Source: Micromonospora sp. HK10
Lineage (GTDB): Bacteria > Actinomycetota > Actinomycetes > Mycobacteriales > Micromonosporaceae
Assembly: GCF_000982955.1 (NCBI RefSeq)
Contig: NZ_KQ058814.1
Coordinates: 1 to 64,000 of the forward strand
Reading direction: 5' to 3'
DNA length: 64,000 bases
Of this stretch, positions 63,274 through 64,000 are shown one piece after another; position 1 is the first letter of the stretch; every line of letters begins with the position of its first letter. The notes beneath the pieces are model-generated. The model was not told the DNA's origin and ran no database searches. It saw only the letters and a list, made by a program, of their open reading frames with translations. The position numbers were made by a program, and so were the translations under genes.

Positions 63274-64000
63274 TCAGGTGGCGGCCGGCGCGTCCGCCGA
63301 GGGCAGCGTGACGGTCACCTCCAGGCCACCGCCGGGGCGGGCCAGTACGGCCACCGTGCCGCCGTGCGCGTCGCAGACCGCCCGGACGATGGAGAGCCCG
63401 AGGCCGGAGCCGCGCGCCCCGGTGCGTTCCTGGCCGCCGCGCCGGAACGGCTCGAACAACCCCGGCACGTCGGCCTGGGCCACCTCGAAGCCGGTGTTCC
63501 CGACCACCAGCCAGGACCGCCGCCCGTCGGTGCCGCTGCGCACCCAGAGCCGGCCGTGCAGGTGGTTGTAGCGGACCGCGTTCTCCACCAGGTTGCCGGC
63601 GAGCCGGTCGAGCAGGCCCGGGTCGCCCACCACGGGCGCCGGCCGCAGCTCGGTCTGCACCTTCAGACCGATCCGCTCCACCTCGCGGGACATCGCCGCC
63701 AGCGCGTTCGCGGTGCCGACGGCGAGGTCGCACTCGGCCCGCCGGGCCAGCCGCCGGCCGGCCTGCGCCTCGCTGCGGGCCAGCACCAGCAGGGCGTCCA
63801 CCAGCGCGTTGGCCCGTTCCGAGGCATCACGCACCACGTCGGCCATCCGGCGGTACTCGGCCAGGTCCGCCTCGTCGTCGCTGAGCGTCACGTCGATCTC
63901 GGTCCGCATCACGGCGAGCGGCGTGCGCAGCTCGTGCGAGGCGTTGGCGACGAAGCGCTTCTGCGCCTCGAACGCGGCGGCGATCCGGTCCAGCATGGCG
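63274..64000 (-). CDS. Sensor histidine kinase, C-terminal part (cut by window edge)
   Basis: The 3' end of a longer gene whose start lies beyond the right edge. The phosphoacceptor motif SHELRTPLAVMRTEIDVTLS, the N-box GNLVENAVRYNHLHG and G2 box GSGLGLSIVRAVCDAHGG are present. The G1 region reads VVGNTG instead of the usual DNGPG-type, typical of HAMP-containing kinases in this group. The HAMP and sensor parts are outside. Its response regulator would be expected beyond the edge. Confidence 0.87.
   Translation of the reverse strand, partial: AMLDRIAAAFEAQKRFVANASHELRTPLAVMRTEIDVTLSDDEADLAEYRRMADVVRDASERANALVDALLVLARSEAQAGRRLARRAECDLAVGTANALAAMSREVERIGLKVQTELRPAPVVGDPGLLDRLAGNLVENAVRYNHLHGRLWVRSGTDGRRSWLVVGNTGFEVAQADVPGLFEPFRRGGQERTGARGSGLGLSIVRAVCDAHGGTVAVLARPGGGLEVTVTLPSADAPAAT

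Overview
The window is very GC-rich, densely coded DNA from an actinobacterium. The gene families (ACT-GNAT acetyltransferase, DUF3000, CebR-type cellobiose operon, ECF sigma factor with ZAS anti-sigma factor, HemQ route), frequent GTG starts, many genes without ribosome binding sites and a recurrent GC-rich repeat in front of fadB all fit Micromonosporaceae, probably Micromonospora. The genus is inference: there is no rRNA or other marker gene here. No tRNA, rRNA, CRISPR array, insertion sequence or prophage was seen; it reads as ordinary chromosome.

Layout. 0.2-5.9 kb: HAF-repeat secreted protein, two ACT-domain proteins (one an ACT-GNAT protein acetyltransferase), then an APH-type kinase translationally coupled to an acyl-CoA dehydrogenase. 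5.9-12 kb: a complete cello-oligosaccharide operon read leftward (cebE-cebF-cebG-bglC-cebR), with a TTGACA/CAATCT promoter between two CebR boxes. 12-15.7 kb: pRiA4b ORF3-like protein, a tiny Cys-rich protein coupled to a RibD-like reductase, a small membrane protein and a membrane-anchored hydrolase. 15.9-23.2 kb: a five-gene DNA-repair operon, HerA-like ATPase, SbcD, SbcC, NurA-like nuclease and a spermidine-synthase-fold protein, in the order of archaeal herA-mre11-rad50-nurA. 23.4-25.7 kb: ECF sigma factor, anti-sigma factor and a Yx(FWY)xxD lipoprotein. 25.7-35.3 kb: AlkA-like glycosylase, DUF1990, acetyltransferases, LigC-type ligase, TAP-like hydrolase, beta-propeller protein and a CdaR/PucR regulator. 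35.3-43 kb: an ABC export operon with two FtsX-type permeases and two ATPases. 43.1-48.4 kb: LigD-type polymerase, MsrB, small proteins, a TlpA-CcdA thiol-redox pair and an ElaA acetyltransferase. 48.6-49.8 kb: a secreted AA10 LPMO with CBM2. 49.8-53.1 kb: hemE-hemG-hemQ. 53.3-58.1 kb: DUF3000, two Pro-rich membrane proteins (one a trypsin-like protease) and RNase D. 58.3-61.6 kb: fadA-fadB. 61.9-64 kb: a frameshifted membrane-protein gene, a VOC protein and the 3' part of a sensor kinase cut by the window edge.

Two genome-style signals stand out. First, about fifteen genes have a TANNNT- or CANNNT-like hexamer ending exactly 6 nt before the start codon and no Shine-Dalgarno sequence, which is the signature of leaderless transcripts; this fixes many start codons. 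Second, two nearly identical 44-bp double palindromes sit in otherwise gene-poor intervals near 28.08 and 46.09 kb, each about 10 nt upstream of a small leftward ORF.

Functionally the window joins plant-polymer use (LPMO, CebEFG, BglC), fatty-acid oxidation (FadA, FadB, acyl-CoA dehydrogenase plus kinase), heme synthesis by the coproporphyrin route, and several double-strand-break functions (HerA-SbcCD-NurA, LigC, PolDom).
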